Origin: Pseudomonas sp. Irchel 3E13
Lineage (GTDB): Bacteria > Pseudomonadota > Gammaproteobacteria > Pseudomonadales > Pseudomonadaceae
Assembly: GCF_900187455.1 (NCBI RefSeq)
Contig: NZ_FYDX01000020.1
Location: 62,001-126,000 of the forward strand
Reading direction: 5' to 3'
Length of the DNA: 64,000 nt
The notes under the pieces were generated by a model. That model saw only the letters and a program-made list of their open reading frames with translations. It searched no databases and had not been told where the DNA came from. Made by a program: the position numbers and the translations under genes. Every line of letters begins with the position of its first letter. The stretch's first letter is position 1. Positions 52,267 to 61,887 of this stretch are shown here, one piece after another.

Positions 52267-53832
52267 ATGCGTGTAAATTTGCCCATTACCGAGCGCGAAA
52301 GAACGTTCTCCAATGAGCAGCGGCTGATCTCGACCACCGACCTCGACAGCCGGATCACCTACTGTAATGATGCATTTGTAGCAATTAGCGGGTTCACTTA
52401 TGAAGAACTGATAGGGCAAACCCACAATTTGGTTCGCCACCCGGATATGCCACCCATTGTGTTTGCTCATATGTGGGAGACGATCAAGCAAGGAAAACCT
52501 TGGATGGGGGTGGTCAAAAATCGCTCGAAGAATGGCGACTTCTATTGGGTCAGTGCCTATGTCACCGCCATCTATGAAGACGGTCGCATCAGTGGTTATG
52601 AATCGGTTCGTTCGCTACCTAGTCGCGCCCAGATTCGTCGCGCGACGGCGCTTTACGCGCGGCTGCGATCCGGTAAAGCGGCTATATCCCTAGGGACGCG
52701 AGTTTTGGGAACACTACAGTTCGGTTGGCCACTGCTGATGTTGGGAGGTCTGTCCGCGACTAGTGCTGTCTGGCTGCCACAGACTGCGGCCCTTACGATT
52801 TCGGGGGCGAGTCTCTTGAGTGCCTGGTACTTATTCGAGTCGCGCCAGCGTAAAACCATCGAGCGCATTTTGGCGGAGCACCCGAAAGCGTTTACAAGTC
52901 CATTGGTCGCTCTCACTTATAGCGATAACCCCGGAGCCCAAGGGCAACTGGAAATGGCCATGATCAGTGAGGAAGCACGCCTGCAAACGGCTCTGACCCG
53001 TTTGGTCGATGCTGGGATTAGTGTTAAGTCCAAGGCAGCACACTCATCTGAACTGTCCGGTTCGCAAGCGCAGTCACTCGAACGCCAACGCAGTGAAACT
53101 GATCGCTCAGCCGCCGCAATCTCTCAGATGTCGGCAACGATTCAGGAGATCACGCATAACGTGCAGAATACTGCGCATGCAGCATCTGAGGCTGACCGAT
53201 TGGCCATGCAGGGCAGCGATTTGGCTCAGAAAAGCTTGGTTTCCATGGGAAACATGAGCCAGGCAGTCAATGAAATTGGTCAGGCGGTCGATGCGTTAGC
53301 AAGTCAGACCGAGTCTATCGGTAGCGTAGTGGATGTCATCACTTCAATTGCCGAGCAGACCAACTTGCTGGCGCTCAATGCTGCTATTGAGGCTGCCCGG
53401 GCAGGCGAGCAGGGTCGGGGTTTTGCTGTCGTCGCTGAGGAAGTGCGCGCTCTGGCTCAGCGTACACGAACTTCGACCGAAGAGATCCATGGAATCATTG
53501 CTTCATTACATGTTGGTACAGAAAGAGCAGTGGCGACTGCGAGCAGAGGGGAGGAGATTTCCCGCGACAGCATGCAGAGTGTTGAGGCGGTTCAATCGGC
53601 GCTTGTTGGCATCAGCGAAGCGGTTAGCCGCATTACGGGTATGAGCCAACAGATGGCGTCGGCATCATCTGCGCAAAGTCATGTAGCTGAAGACATCAAT
53701 CAACAGATTACGCGCATTGCGCAATTGTGCGATCACAGCGCCGGGAAGGCCATGCAAGGTGCAGAAATTAGCCAGGATCTAGAACGAATGGCGGAATATC
53801 TGCATAGCTTGGCTGAGCGCTTCAACCGATAG
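52267..53832 (+). CDS. aer: Aer-like PAS chemoreceptor
   Basis: A 521-residue energy/redox taxis receptor. The N-terminal PAS domain (~10-120; TYCNDAFVAISGFTYEELIG and HNLVRHPDMP, as in Aer, where it holds FAD) is followed by a hydrophobic membrane hairpin (~160-200) and the signalling domain with tip EQTNLLALNAAIEAARAGEQ. There is no periplasmic ligand domain. GAGGT upstream supports ATG 52267. It would sense internal energy state during growth on aromatics. Confidence 0.9.
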   Translation: MRVNLPITERERTFSNEQRLISTTDLDSRITYCNDAFVAISGFTYEELIGQTHNLVRHPDMPPIVFAHMWETIKQGKPWMGVVKNRSKNGDFYWVSAYVTAIYEDGRISGYESVRSLPSRAQIRRATALYARLRSGKAAISLGTRVLGTLQFGWPLLMLGGLSATSAVWLPQTAALTISGASLLSAWYLFESRQRKTIERILAEHPKAFTSPLVALTYSDNPGAQGQLEMAMISEEARLQTALTRLVDAGISVKSKAAHSSELSGSQAQSLERQRSETDRSAAAISQMSATIQEITHNVQNTAHAASEADRLAMQGSDLAQKSLVSMGNMSQAVNEIGQAVDALASQTESIGSVVDVITSIAEQTNLLALNAAIEAARAGEQGRGFAVVAEEVRALAQRTRTSTEEIHGIIASLHVGTERAVATASRGEEISRDSMQSVEAVQSALVGISEAVSRITGMSQQMASASSAQSHVAEDINQQITRIAQLCDHSAGKAMQGAEISQDLERMAEYLHSLAERFNR

Positions 53833-53852
53833 ACGTTAGCTTCGATTGAGTA

Positions 53853-53868
53853 CCCACAAGGATGTGGG
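53853..53868 (+). terminator. short stem-loop after the Aer-like gene
   Basis: CCCACA pairs with TGTGGG around AGGA, 20 bases after the stop. No T-run. A weak terminator candidate. Confidence 0.35.
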
Positions 53869-54004
53869 ACTGTCATCATCGGAGGTGATCTGCTCTAAAT
53901 ATTGACCGATCGCTCAGTAGGCTTGTTCTTAACTGGCAGTTGATATGCGGTTCCACCCTTAACCTTGCTCGGCTGTAGGCCGAACTGCAGAAGTGCCGAT
54001 CTCC

Positions 54005-54847
54005 TTACTCCTGCCAGCGCGCCTCAATGGGTAAATCAACTGGCTGTTGCAGCATGAGCACATGCTCTGGCACGCGCTCGCGGTCAGGATCCATTGCAGC
54101 CCGAAACGTCTGGATTACGTACTTGGCAAGGGAGGCTCGTACATTGAATACCATCGCCGCTGTCCCCCCCATGTACTCTTCGCGCACCATGCGAGCCTGC
54201 TCGGCGGAAAGGTCTCGATGGGGTACCAAGCGTATTGGGACGATACGCTGCCAGTGTCGGTCCTGCTCTGCTCCAGGTAGCAGCAGGGCGTCGGCCAGGC
54301 TAACCGCTGATATCCGACCTAGGTTGAAATCACGAAACTCTCCGGCCTTCTCGCAGTATGCCCGTACATGCCATCGTGGTCCGGCTTGAATCAGTGAGTG
54401 AGGGCGGATAAGCCGTTCATGAGCTTGGGGGGTGCTCATGGAGCGATAGGTCACCCTCACACAAAGCCCAAGCCGCATAGCTCGATGCAGTCGCGAGAAC
54501 GGGGCAGGGCGAATCGCCGTTGCATCGAATTGCGTACTTTCGAAAGGTACTCCAATGGAGATGGTTTCCAGAGAGCCTGAGGCACCGACAAGCCGTTGAT
54601 ATTCGGTGAATACGCCGCGGCTTAGGATTGGTTCGAGTTGTGGAGTGCTGCTGTAGCTTTTGCTGGCGGAATCAGGCTCGCAGGCTTCGGGGTATCGTAC
54701 CCGAAAGCTCGCGATGTCCCGACTGGCTAGCGTTTCATGGATGTTGAACAAATCCAGCAAGCGCGATCGTGAGATTCTTCCTTCCCAGAGAAGCAGTATC
54801 TCGATCGCTTCAAAACGTTCTTGCGGGGCTGAGTTGCGACGTGGCAT
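54005..54847 (-). CDS. WYL-domain transcriptional regulator of the Wadjet operon
   Basis: A 280-residue regulator with an N-terminal winged helix (ERFEAIEILLLWEGRISRSR and LLDLFNIHETLASRDIASF) and a central-to-C-terminal WYL domain (VRVTYRSMS, IRPHSLIQAGPRWHVRAYC, REFDFNLGRIS-like EFRDFNLGRIS). It resembles the BrxR/CapW group, dimeric repressors placed before defence operons. It is divergent from jetA with a perfect palindrome between. Likely represses both itself and jetABCD until a ligand, possibly nucleic-acid related, releases it. Confidence 0.85.
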   Translation of the reverse strand: MPRRNSAPQERFEAIEILLLWEGRISRSRLLDLFNIHETLASRDIASFRVRYPEACEPDSASKSYSSTPQLEPILSRGVFTEYQRLVGASGSLETISIGVPFESTQFDATAIRPAPFSRLHRAMRLGLCVRVTYRSMSTPQAHERLIRPHSLIQAGPRWHVRAYCEKAGEFRDFNLGRISAVSLADALLLPGAEQDRHWQRIVPIRLVPHRDLSAEQARMVREEYMGGTAAMVFNVRASLAKYVIQTFRAAMDPDRERVPEHVLMLQQPVDLPIEARWQE

Positions 54848-54874
54848 GGAATGATCACTGTTGAAGGGTTTTCA

Positions 54875-54904
54875 TAGCATAGATGCATCAATAGATCTAT
54901 GCTA
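54875..54904. promoter_or_regulatory. palindromic operator between the WYL regulator and jetA
   Basis: TAGCATAGAT (54875-54884) and ATCTATGCTA (54895-54904) are perfect inverted ten-base arms around a ten-base spacer. It lies in the 88-base divergent gap, 31 bases before jetA and 28 bases from the WYL gene start, overlapping any promoter. The size and symmetry suit a BrxR-like dimer with two winged helices. Confidence 0.75.
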
Positions 54905-54935
54905 CGGTCAATGCAATGGCCACACGGACTTTGGT

Positions 54936-56354
54936 ATGGAACCTAATATACCGCCGCTGTTCGAGCATTTGCCCAAGGAGCTTTTTCGCCCTTTGGCCGC
55001 CGCCAACAACCTGCGCTATTGGGATGTGCTCTGTCGGCTTATGGCGGCCATGTGGGGAGAGGGTGGCCGCTCACCCGGGGAAGAAGCGCCCAAGTCACTG
55101 GTCCTTCGAACGATCGAATCGTTTCTAGTAGCCGATGACCCTTGGGAGGATATGGACAGCTCCCTTACGGTGACCGGAAGGGCTCATCTGATCTTCACCT
55201 CGCTCCATGCCAGCGGGTGGCTAAGTCAACGGCGCAAAGGCGTAGTAGAACAGGTCACGGTCAGGCCTGTTGTGGCACGGTTTTTTGGTCACCTGGTGGA
55301 GTTTGCCAATCAGACCCCTGAGTTCCTCGGGATTAGGTTCCACTCGATCTACGTCTCCCTGCGTGAAGTGCGCGATGCAAACGCGCACGGTCTTTATCAT
55401 GAGGCGGCACGTCAGGCCAAACAGTGCATGGCACACATCACCAATACGAGTTGCCGCATTCAGGATCTGATGGGGAAACTCTCGGCGAAGGAAACCATGG
55501 GCGAGTTCGTTCGTGGCTTTTTCGAAGAGTACATCGAGAACGTTTTCATTGCCGACTATAGCGACCTGCGTACTCACAACCATCCGTTGCAGTTTCGCTC
55601 ACAGATTATCGCTCTGGTTCGCCAACTCCAGTGTGACGATCAGCAGCGCCAGGGATTGATCGGTTGGTATGCCCAGATGAAGACCGACGACGACTTCCTA
55701 CGCGCTGAGTTGCTCTACGAACGGGATACCCATCAGTTGCTGCGCCTTCGCGAAGTCGAAGAGCACTTGCAGAGATTGGATGAAGAGGTGCGTGACGCCA
55801 ATCAGATGGCCATTGCGCTCTTTGAGTACAAGCTGCGCTCGCCTGGCAATTTCGACAAACTGATCGCGAGGGCCCTCAATGCCGTGGAGATCCTGGGGGA
55901 GGGGCATGCCTCGCTTCCGGGTAGGTCAGGCTTCTATCACGCTTCCGAGGTCGGCCTGTCCAAACCTCGTGTAACTCCGCGGGTTCACGAGCCAACACTG
56001 GTCGAAACCTACAGTCCGACAACTGAGGAGCTTGCAATGGAAGCCCTTCGACAACGGATGAATGCCAATCGGCACGTTACGCCGCTGAAGCTGGCGGAGT
56101 ACGTCACGCGACACGTCGGCTCTGATCTGCGCGTGACCTCGAGCCAACTGTCAATCGAATCGGTCATAGATCTGTGCTGCTACCAAAGGCTGTTATTGAT
56201 CGCCTCGCGCGAGGCATGCCCTCCAGGAAAACGCAGAGATGATGTCCACCTGCAGTTGGTCCCTGGGATACGTGTCGAATTTGTCCCCGAAGCCATGACT
56301 CGCAACGCGTACATGGAACACCAAGAGTTCATGATTCATGTGAGGATGCCGTGA
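54936..56354 (+). CDS. jetA: Wadjet subunit JetA (MksF-like kleisin)
   Basis: A 472-residue kleisin-like component of a Wadjet SMC complex, which cleaves closed circular plasmid DNA. The N-terminal domain has FEHLPKELFRPLAAANNLRY, then long helical stretches with winged-helix-like ends, as in MksF/JetA. Assigned mainly from operon order A-B-C-D and sequence character. ATG 54936 gives the natural MEPNIPPLFEHLP start, although the frame is open from 54861. Stop and the jetB start overlap (TGATG). Confidence 0.87.
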   Translation: MEPNIPPLFEHLPKELFRPLAAANNLRYWDVLCRLMAAMWGEGGRSPGEEAPKSLVLRTIESFLVADDPWEDMDSSLTVTGRAHLIFTSLHASGWLSQRRKGVVEQVTVRPVVARFFGHLVEFANQTPEFLGIRFHSIYVSLREVRDANAHGLYHEAARQAKQCMAHITNTSCRIQDLMGKLSAKETMGEFVRGFFEEYIENVFIADYSDLRTHNHPLQFRSQIIALVRQLQCDDQQRQGLIGWYAQMKTDDDFLRAELLYERDTHQLLRLREVEEHLQRLDEEVRDANQMAIALFEYKLRSPGNFDKLIARALNAVEILGEGHASLPGRSGFYHASEVGLSKPRVTPRVHEPTLVETYSPTTEELAMEALRQRMNANRHVTPLKLAEYVTRHVGSDLRVTSSQLSIESVIDLCCYQRLLLIASREACPPGKRRDDVHLQLVPGIRVEFVPEAMTRNAYMEHQEFMIHVRMP

Positions 56355-56956
56355 TGGTCAACTGGGAGCGATTGGCAGAACAGTCAGAGGTAAGTTATGT
56401 CAGTGCCGACTTCGAGAGAGCGGCTTACCGGCTAATGGTTGAGCAGATCCTTTATGCCAATGACAAGTTCAGCCGGGTGGCCTATCACTTGATCGTCAAG
56501 CATCTCGCGGCGTTTCGGGAGGTGATGTCCTTGCTAGGGGTTCACCTGATTCACAATGCCCATCACGCTTATGTCGCGGCCATCCCTAGCCACCCAGTGG
56601 CCGAGAAAATGCGCCTTAGTGAGACACGTTTGGCGCTTGTTCTACGCCGCATCTATGACGACCGTATGCAGTCGGCAGAGATCGCTGACGGAGAAGCGTT
56701 CGTGTCACTTGAAGAGTTGGAGCGTGCCTACAAGGAATGGCTCAAACGTGAGCTCCCCGAGCGGGGCGAACTGCGCGAGTTGGCTCAGGCCATGAAGCGC
56801 TACGGGTTGGTGCGGGTTTCAGAGGCCGACGACGGGCAACCCTACAAGATTGTCATCCGTCCTGGGATCGTCGATGTGCTGAGCGAGGGGGCGTTGCACC
56901 AATTGGCAGCGCACGCGCCAATGAAGGATGAGGAGGCCGGCGATGGTCTTGCTTGA
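56354..56956 (+). CDS. jetB: Wadjet subunit JetB (MksE-like)
   Basis: A 200-residue winged-helix protein (KITE-type, DUF4194-like) that links JetA and JetC. Two short winged-helix units are suggested (LIVKHLAAFREVMSLLG and ELAQAMKRYGLVRV). GAGG eight bases before ATG 56354; an adjacent GTG at 56351 is the alternative. Its 3' end contains the AGGAGG and start of jetC, giving a 14-base overlap. Confidence 0.87.
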   Translation: MVNWERLAEQSEVSYVSADFERAAYRLMVEQILYANDKFSRVAYHLIVKHLAAFREVMSLLGVHLIHNAHHAYVAAIPSHPVAEKMRLSETRLALVLRRIYDDRMQSAEIADGEAFVSLEELERAYKEWLKRELPERGELRELAQAMKRYGLVRVSEADDGQPYKIVIRPGIVDVLSEGALHQLAAHAPMKDEEAGDGLA

Positions 56957-59900
56957 ACGGGTTAACCTGATTCAGTTTTTCCTTTACGAGGCCCGGGATG
57001 TCGATATCGGGAGAAATACGGCCTTCCTAGGGCCTAATGGAACCGGAAAAACGGCGCTTCTGGATGCAATTCAGGTAGTCATGTTAGCGGCCGATGGCAA
57101 CCGCATAAACTTCAACGCAGCGAGTGACAGCAAGAAAAAGCGTTCTCGCAGCATGCGTGATTACTGCCTCGGCTCGATTGTACCTGGTGGCAGTTCCTAC
57201 CAGCGGACCTCCGCGAACACATACGTGGGATTGGTTTTCCGCAATACCATTACAGGCGTTCCGTTCACTGCCGGCGTTTCACTACAAGCTCATATCGAGG
57301 ACGCCAAAGCGGAGGTGAATGGATACTTCATATTGCCCGGTGTCGAACTGTCGGCTAAGCAATATTTGCAGACCGACGGCGCACGCGAAACCGTGATGCC
57401 CTGGCGAGCCTTTCAGCATGTAGTCGCTGATTTGTGTCGCTTGGAGGCAAACAGTACCCCTTATATAACGCCTCACAATCGCGACGACTTTATTCGACGC
57501 CTCTTGATCGATCATCTGGCCGGTCCAGGCGACAAACCGAACTCACAGGCATTTCGGGCTGCGTTTTCTCGTTCTCTGAAGCTCAATGAAGACATCGTTG
57601 ATCTTAATGAGACGTTACGACAGCATCTCATCGAGCCGATGCCAATCCGGATTACCGAGTTCCGCGAGCGCCTAAACGAGGTTCGTGACATGCGTGACCT
57701 TATTAGGCGACTGAGAGGGCGCATTACCCAAGCCTCAGAAGTGGCTGACACCTATGCCCAAGTGCTGCAGGCTCGAACCTCCGAGGCGAACCTGACGGCC
57801 TTGAAGCATGTCTACGCAACCGAACGCAGCGCAGAAGCAGTGGATGCTATTCAGATCAAGCAAGAAGCGCTAGAGGAGGCGCTTACCAGAGCGCAGCGAG
57901 AACTCGGAAGGGCATGTGCCCAAGCGCAGTTGGCCAATGCCGCCCGAGATCTGGCCCTGACTGCGCTGACTTCCAGCCCTGACTTTCAACAGCAAGCAGG
58001 TCATGCCGGCGAGCTCTTGCTGTTGGAGAAGCAATTTGATGAGAAACAAGCGCAACTCCGCACGCAATTGCACGCGATGCAGCGTGCTCTTTCCGACGCC
58101 AGCGGCCTAGCTGAAATCGCATCCAGTAGAGACCTCTTTGACAGCGGGCTCGAGCAATTGCAAAGCTTGGAGAAACGGCTGGAATCAGATGACATGCCAT
58201 CATCTGAATCACTCCAGCGTACGCTTCAAGCGGTAAGCCAAGCCTTCGAAGTGCTGCGTCGGGCAATGGCGGAGACAGAAGGCAAAGCGGAAAAGGCAGC
58301 CAACCATCTGCGTGACGCTGAGATGGCAAGTGCCCGGGCTGGCCAAGGCCTTGCGAAACTGAGCGATAACACCACCGCATTGTTGCGTATCCTCGCGAAT
58401 GCGGGTATCGACGCGACTCCCATCTGCGACCTGGTAAGTGTCGCAGATGTAGCATGGCAAGCAGCGATCGAGTCATGGCTGGGGCGCCATGTAGAGGCTT
58501 TACTTATTCCAGAAGATCGGGAGTTGGAGGCCATTAAGGTCTATCGCAGCGCAGCGGCAGACGGCGTTTATCGCGTGAAGTTAGCTCTTCCTTCACGTAT
58601 CCGGGACTGGCACGGATACGATACTGAGCCTTACGCAGCTCAGTTGGTCCAAGGGCAGAACCTACTTGCCGTGCGCTACCTACAGGGCGCGCTTGGGCGA
58701 ACGATACTAGCCGAATCCAACGAGCAACTGCGCGTTGGTGTCAAAGCGCTATCCAAGGACGGCATGGTCAGTTCAGGTGCGGCCGTGGAGCGACAATCCT
58801 TACCTAAACCCTCAGAGCTTAGGTTGGGCCGTAAAGACGTCGATGCCATGCGCCAACAGGCAGAACAGGCGTTGCAGATTGCGCAGGCACAATCCAGGCA
58901 ACACGAGGAGGCGGTCATTCGGCTTCGCAACGGCTTGCAGAATCTCACCCCGTTTGCCAACACCGAGACGCTGCAGACCAGCCTTGAAAGCATCTTTATG
59001 GCGAAGGTGCAGGCAAACGCCCATGCCGCGCATTTGCGCGAGCGGTTGGCGCGTACACAAACTGCTGGTTTGGTTGAACTGGAGGCAAGGAAACAGCTTG
59101 CCGACGAGGCGGCCCACACCGCCAATGAGTTGGTTCTTCGATGGACTAAGGATGAGGCCAGCTTCGTCGAGCAACTTAAGCTATTGGGCGAACAGCTCGG
59201 CGTGCTGACCAAGCAGTTGGAAGTAGAAAGCGCCCGGGAAAGAGAGAGTCGGCAGCACCCGCTTTACAATGCGAATGAAGTCGATCGGCATCGCAAACGA
59301 TCGGATGAGCGCCATGGCGACGATGCGAGCGCGAAGGTTATTGCTTTGGAGCAGGCGATCGTAACGGTTAACGGAGTGGCTGGCAGCAAAGACCGCGAAG
59401 CCTGGAACCTGTTCGCGAATTACCTGAAGGACTATAACCTGCAGAACACGGATATCTGCAGCAATGATTGGAAGGGCGCTTACGGCTTCATACTGGAGGA
59501 CCAGCAGCGACTAGTGAATCTTGAACTGGTCGAGCAAGAAGAGAAAGCTGAAGAAGCCTACCAGGCTGCCGTGAAGGTTTTTCGCTCCGATGTCGCTCAG
59601 GCACTGCTTGCAGGTTTTGATCGCATCGAGGAGCAGATCGCGGGCCTCACCTCAATTCTCGAAAACGCACCGATGTTCTCCAACAACGAACGCTATGAGT
59701 TTAAGTTCAAGGTGGTCGAAGAGCATCGAAGCCTGTATGAGTTCTTGCTACGCGTGCGTACCCATGGGACAGAGGACGACCTTTTTGGCGGACCAGGTGA
59801 GGTGCCGGAGGAGTTTCGCGCGCTTGTCGAAGGCGACAGCAACTCACCGCTGCTGAACGAGGCCAGCCCCCTGAATGACCACCGCCGCTTCTTCAGCTAC

Positions 59901-60368
59901 GACGTAGAGGTCTATCAAATGTCGGAGAGTCTGGGCTTGCTGAGCAGGCGCTTCGAGCAGGCCTCTGGAGGAGAGCATAGAACACCGGTCTACCTCATAT
60001 TCGGTGCCGCTTTGGCGGCCTGTTACGGGAAGTCGAAGGACAGTCTCAGTGGCGGCGGTATCATGCTGTTGGATGAGGCGTTCGAAAAGATGGATCCTCA
60101 GAATATCCGAGCCACCGTGCAATTCTTGAATGCCCTTGGCCTGCAATTGATCCTGGCGGGGCCGGAATCTGACCAAGCCAAACTCAGTTCTTTCCTGAAT
60201 ATCTACTATGACATGTCCCGCTTCGGAACCCGAAATGTGCAGATGAAGAAGAATGTCGTCCACGATGCTGCTCGTGAATTGCTGCAAAGTGACAACTACT
60301 TGCTCAATCCAGTGTTGTTGCAGCAGGAAATCAACCGTTTGAAGGAAGAACAGAATGAGCCTGGATGA
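56943..60368 (+). CDS. jetC: Wadjet subunit JetC (MksB-like SMC ATPase)
   Basis: A 1141-residue SMC-like motor. The N-terminal ATPase half has Walker A GPNGTGKT at residues 30-37. Long coiled coils rich in Q, E, L and R (roughly 230-470 and 640-830) flank a hinge-like middle region near 480-600. The C-terminal half has the ABC signature ASGGEH and Walker B IMLLDEAFEKMD. ATG 56943 with AGGAGG six bases upstream is preferred over 56928. It loops plasmid DNA by ATP hydrolysis so that JetD can cut it. Overlaps jetD by 14 bases. Confidence 0.95.
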   Translation: MVLLERVNLIQFFLYEARDVDIGRNTAFLGPNGTGKTALLDAIQVVMLAADGNRINFNAASDSKKKRSRSMRDYCLGSIVPGGSSYQRTSANTYVGLVFRNTITGVPFTAGVSLQAHIEDAKAEVNGYFILPGVELSAKQYLQTDGARETVMPWRAFQHVVADLCRLEANSTPYITPHNRDDFIRRLLIDHLAGPGDKPNSQAFRAAFSRSLKLNEDIVDLNETLRQHLIEPMPIRITEFRERLNEVRDMRDLIRRLRGRITQASEVADTYAQVLQARTSEANLTALKHVYATERSAEAVDAIQIKQEALEEALTRAQRELGRACAQAQLANAARDLALTALTSSPDFQQQAGHAGELLLLEKQFDEKQAQLRTQLHAMQRALSDASGLAEIASSRDLFDSGLEQLQSLEKRLESDDMPSSESLQRTLQAVSQAFEVLRRAMAETEGKAEKAANHLRDAEMASARAGQGLAKLSDNTTALLRILANAGIDATPICDLVSVADVAWQAAIESWLGRHVEALLIPEDRELEAIKVYRSAAADGVYRVKLALPSRIRDWHGYDTEPYAAQLVQGQNLLAVRYLQGALGRTILAESNEQLRVGVKALSKDGMVSSGAAVERQSLPKPSELRLGRKDVDAMRQQAEQALQIAQAQSRQHEEAVIRLRNGLQNLTPFANTETLQTSLESIFMAKVQANAHAAHLRERLARTQTAGLVELEARKQLADEAAHTANELVLRWTKDEASFVEQLKLLGEQLGVLTKQLEVESARERESRQHPLYNANEVDRHRKRSDERHGDDASAKVIALEQAIVTVNGVAGSKDREAWNLFANYLKDYNLQNTDICSNDWKGAYGFILEDQQRLVNLELVEQEEKAEEAYQAAVKVFRSDVAQALLAGFDRIEEQIAGLTSILENAPMFSNNERYEFKFKVVEEHRSLYEFLLRVRTHGTEDDLFGGPGEVPEEFRALVEGDSNSPLLNEASPLNDHRRFFSYDVEVYQMSESLGLLSRRFEQASGGEHRTPVYLIFGAALAACYGKSKDSLSGGGIMLLDEAFEKMDPQNIRATVQFLNALGLQLILAGPESDQAKLSSFLNIYYDMSRFGTRNVQMKKNVVHDAARELLQSDNYLLNPVLLQQEINRLKEEQNEPG

Positions 60369-61521
60369 CGCAACCCTTGATCGACTGCTGGTTCGTGCCG
60401 AGCGCGCTCGTCTAAGCGGCAGTACCCGAACTATCCGTGAGTCCTTCAAGTCGCTAACCTCGCCATACTGGCAGCTCAGTCTGGACGAGCGTGACCGCAT
60501 GCACGAACGAATGCGGGCAGCGGCGTCAGCTGGCGCGATTAAGCTGGAGTGGGCCAGGCAAGGAGGGGGGGATCGTCCATTGGATGCGGTAGTTCTTCAG
60601 GATCTCGATCGACTCGCCGACCATCTGCAGCGTCCCACCTCCAGTGCAATCCTTGGCCAGGCGGCTGCACTACTGGCGCCTTGGCACGGACAGGGACAGG
60701 TGGACGAGTTGCTTGCATGCTGGGCCCAGCTCAAGCAGGTGAGGCTCCTGGGACCTGGTTCGGCTGCTGATTTCGCTGATGCGTTGCGGGCGCTCGATGC
60801 GATGGCCGGAACCAAGGAGGATCGCATCGTCCGCCAACTCAGTACTCAGCTTTTCGGCGACTCCAAGCGTCTGGAAGCCCTGAGCAAGCATTTGGATCTG
60901 CTCACCGCGGAAACCCTGAATGCGCCGGCCCGACATTGGAGTGAAGTTTTCGGAGCGATCGGACTCATCAAAGAGCCTCAACCTTTTCTCGTGGCGGGTA
61001 TGGGCAAGCTCCGGCTGACCGACCAGGATGACTGCACAGTCATTCGGCCGTATTTGGGTGTCGCCAATACCGTGATCCAAGGTTACATGGGTGCGCCTGC
61101 TTGGTTATTGACGATAGAGAATCTCACAACCTTCCACCAGGCAGCGCGGGAACTAAGCAAGAATCCGTCGGGAGTGATTATCTACACGGCAGGTATGCCA
61201 TCGCCAAGTTGGGGGCAAGCTTACGTTCGAATCTTATCCTCGCTTGAGCACAAGCCTCCAATTTACCACTGGGGCGATCATGATGAAGGGGGCTTTCGTA
61301 TCGCCGCTCGAATCGCCCAGTTCGCCACCCAGTCAGGGTTTCGATTGCAGCCATGGTCTATGCAGGCTTCACGCTGGCCTGATCGCGGTCAAGAGGCCAA
61401 AGCTGAGCAGCATCGTGCGATGAAGAGAAATGCTGCCCGCGCAGGCTGGGCGGAATTGGCCGATCAACTTGCCCCTGTACTGTTCGAGCAGGAAGGACAA
61501 CCTTTGAATCTTCCTACCTAG
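60355..61521 (+). CDS. jetD: Wadjet nuclease subunit JetD (Toprim)
   Basis: A 388-residue DNA-cleaving subunit. The N-terminal helical part (DUF3322-like, ~1-190) contacts the SMC complex. The C-terminal Toprim domain (DUF2220-like) shows the catalytic glutamate in LLTIENLTTF and the metal-binding WGDHDEGGFRIA. Its presence with intact motifs indicates a complete defence system rather than a housekeeping MksBEF condensin. Confidence 0.93.
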   Translation: MSLDDATLDRLLVRAERARLSGSTRTIRESFKSLTSPYWQLSLDERDRMHERMRAAASAGAIKLEWARQGGGDRPLDAVVLQDLDRLADHLQRPTSSAILGQAAALLAPWHGQGQVDELLACWAQLKQVRLLGPGSAADFADALRALDAMAGTKEDRIVRQLSTQLFGDSKRLEALSKHLDLLTAETLNAPARHWSEVFGAIGLIKEPQPFLVAGMGKLRLTDQDDCTVIRPYLGVANTVIQGYMGAPAWLLTIENLTTFHQAARELSKNPSGVIIYTAGMPSPSWGQAYVRILSSLEHKPPIYHWGDHDEGGFRIAARIAQFATQSGFRLQPWSMQASRWPDRGQEAKAEQHRAMKRNAARAGWAELADQLAPVLFEQEGQPLNLPT

Positions 61522-61887
61522 TTAGAGCGTATGCCAGGACAGATCGCTGCCGAGCGCTAGGAGTGGCGGAGAAAAGGGAGGTAAACAGCGCGGACTAATG
61601 GTGGTCTTGGTTGAACGCTAGGTGGCGGAATCGCGAAGGGCAGGGAGCCAAGCCGGACTAGCTGCCCTGCTTCTGTTGGAGGCTGTGCATATTGCTTACG
61701 ACGCCAAGGAAACCATATCCCTTACACGGATACCCGGCACCTGACAGGCGACTCCAGCCCCCAGCAAGCTGGGCACCATTCAGTCCTCTCTGCCATCCTT
61801 GGGCATTTAAGGCATATTAGAGTCATCGATTCAGCATCGGGGCCCTCCGCCTGGTGCAATCGGCCTCGAACTGCGAAGGGATTGAGA
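61522..61887. other. gap between jetD and the STAND gene
   Basis: No gene supported. AGGGCAG (61637-61643) and CTGCCCT (61662-61668) form an inverted repeat with an 18-base loop, a possible weak terminator for jetABCD. The promoter of the next gene should lie in the right part. Confidence 0.35.

Noticed and set aside
54936..60368. Housekeeping MksBEF condensin
   Set aside because: The fourth gene encodes an intact Toprim nuclease subunit and a WYL regulator is adjacent, which points to the Wadjet defence form.
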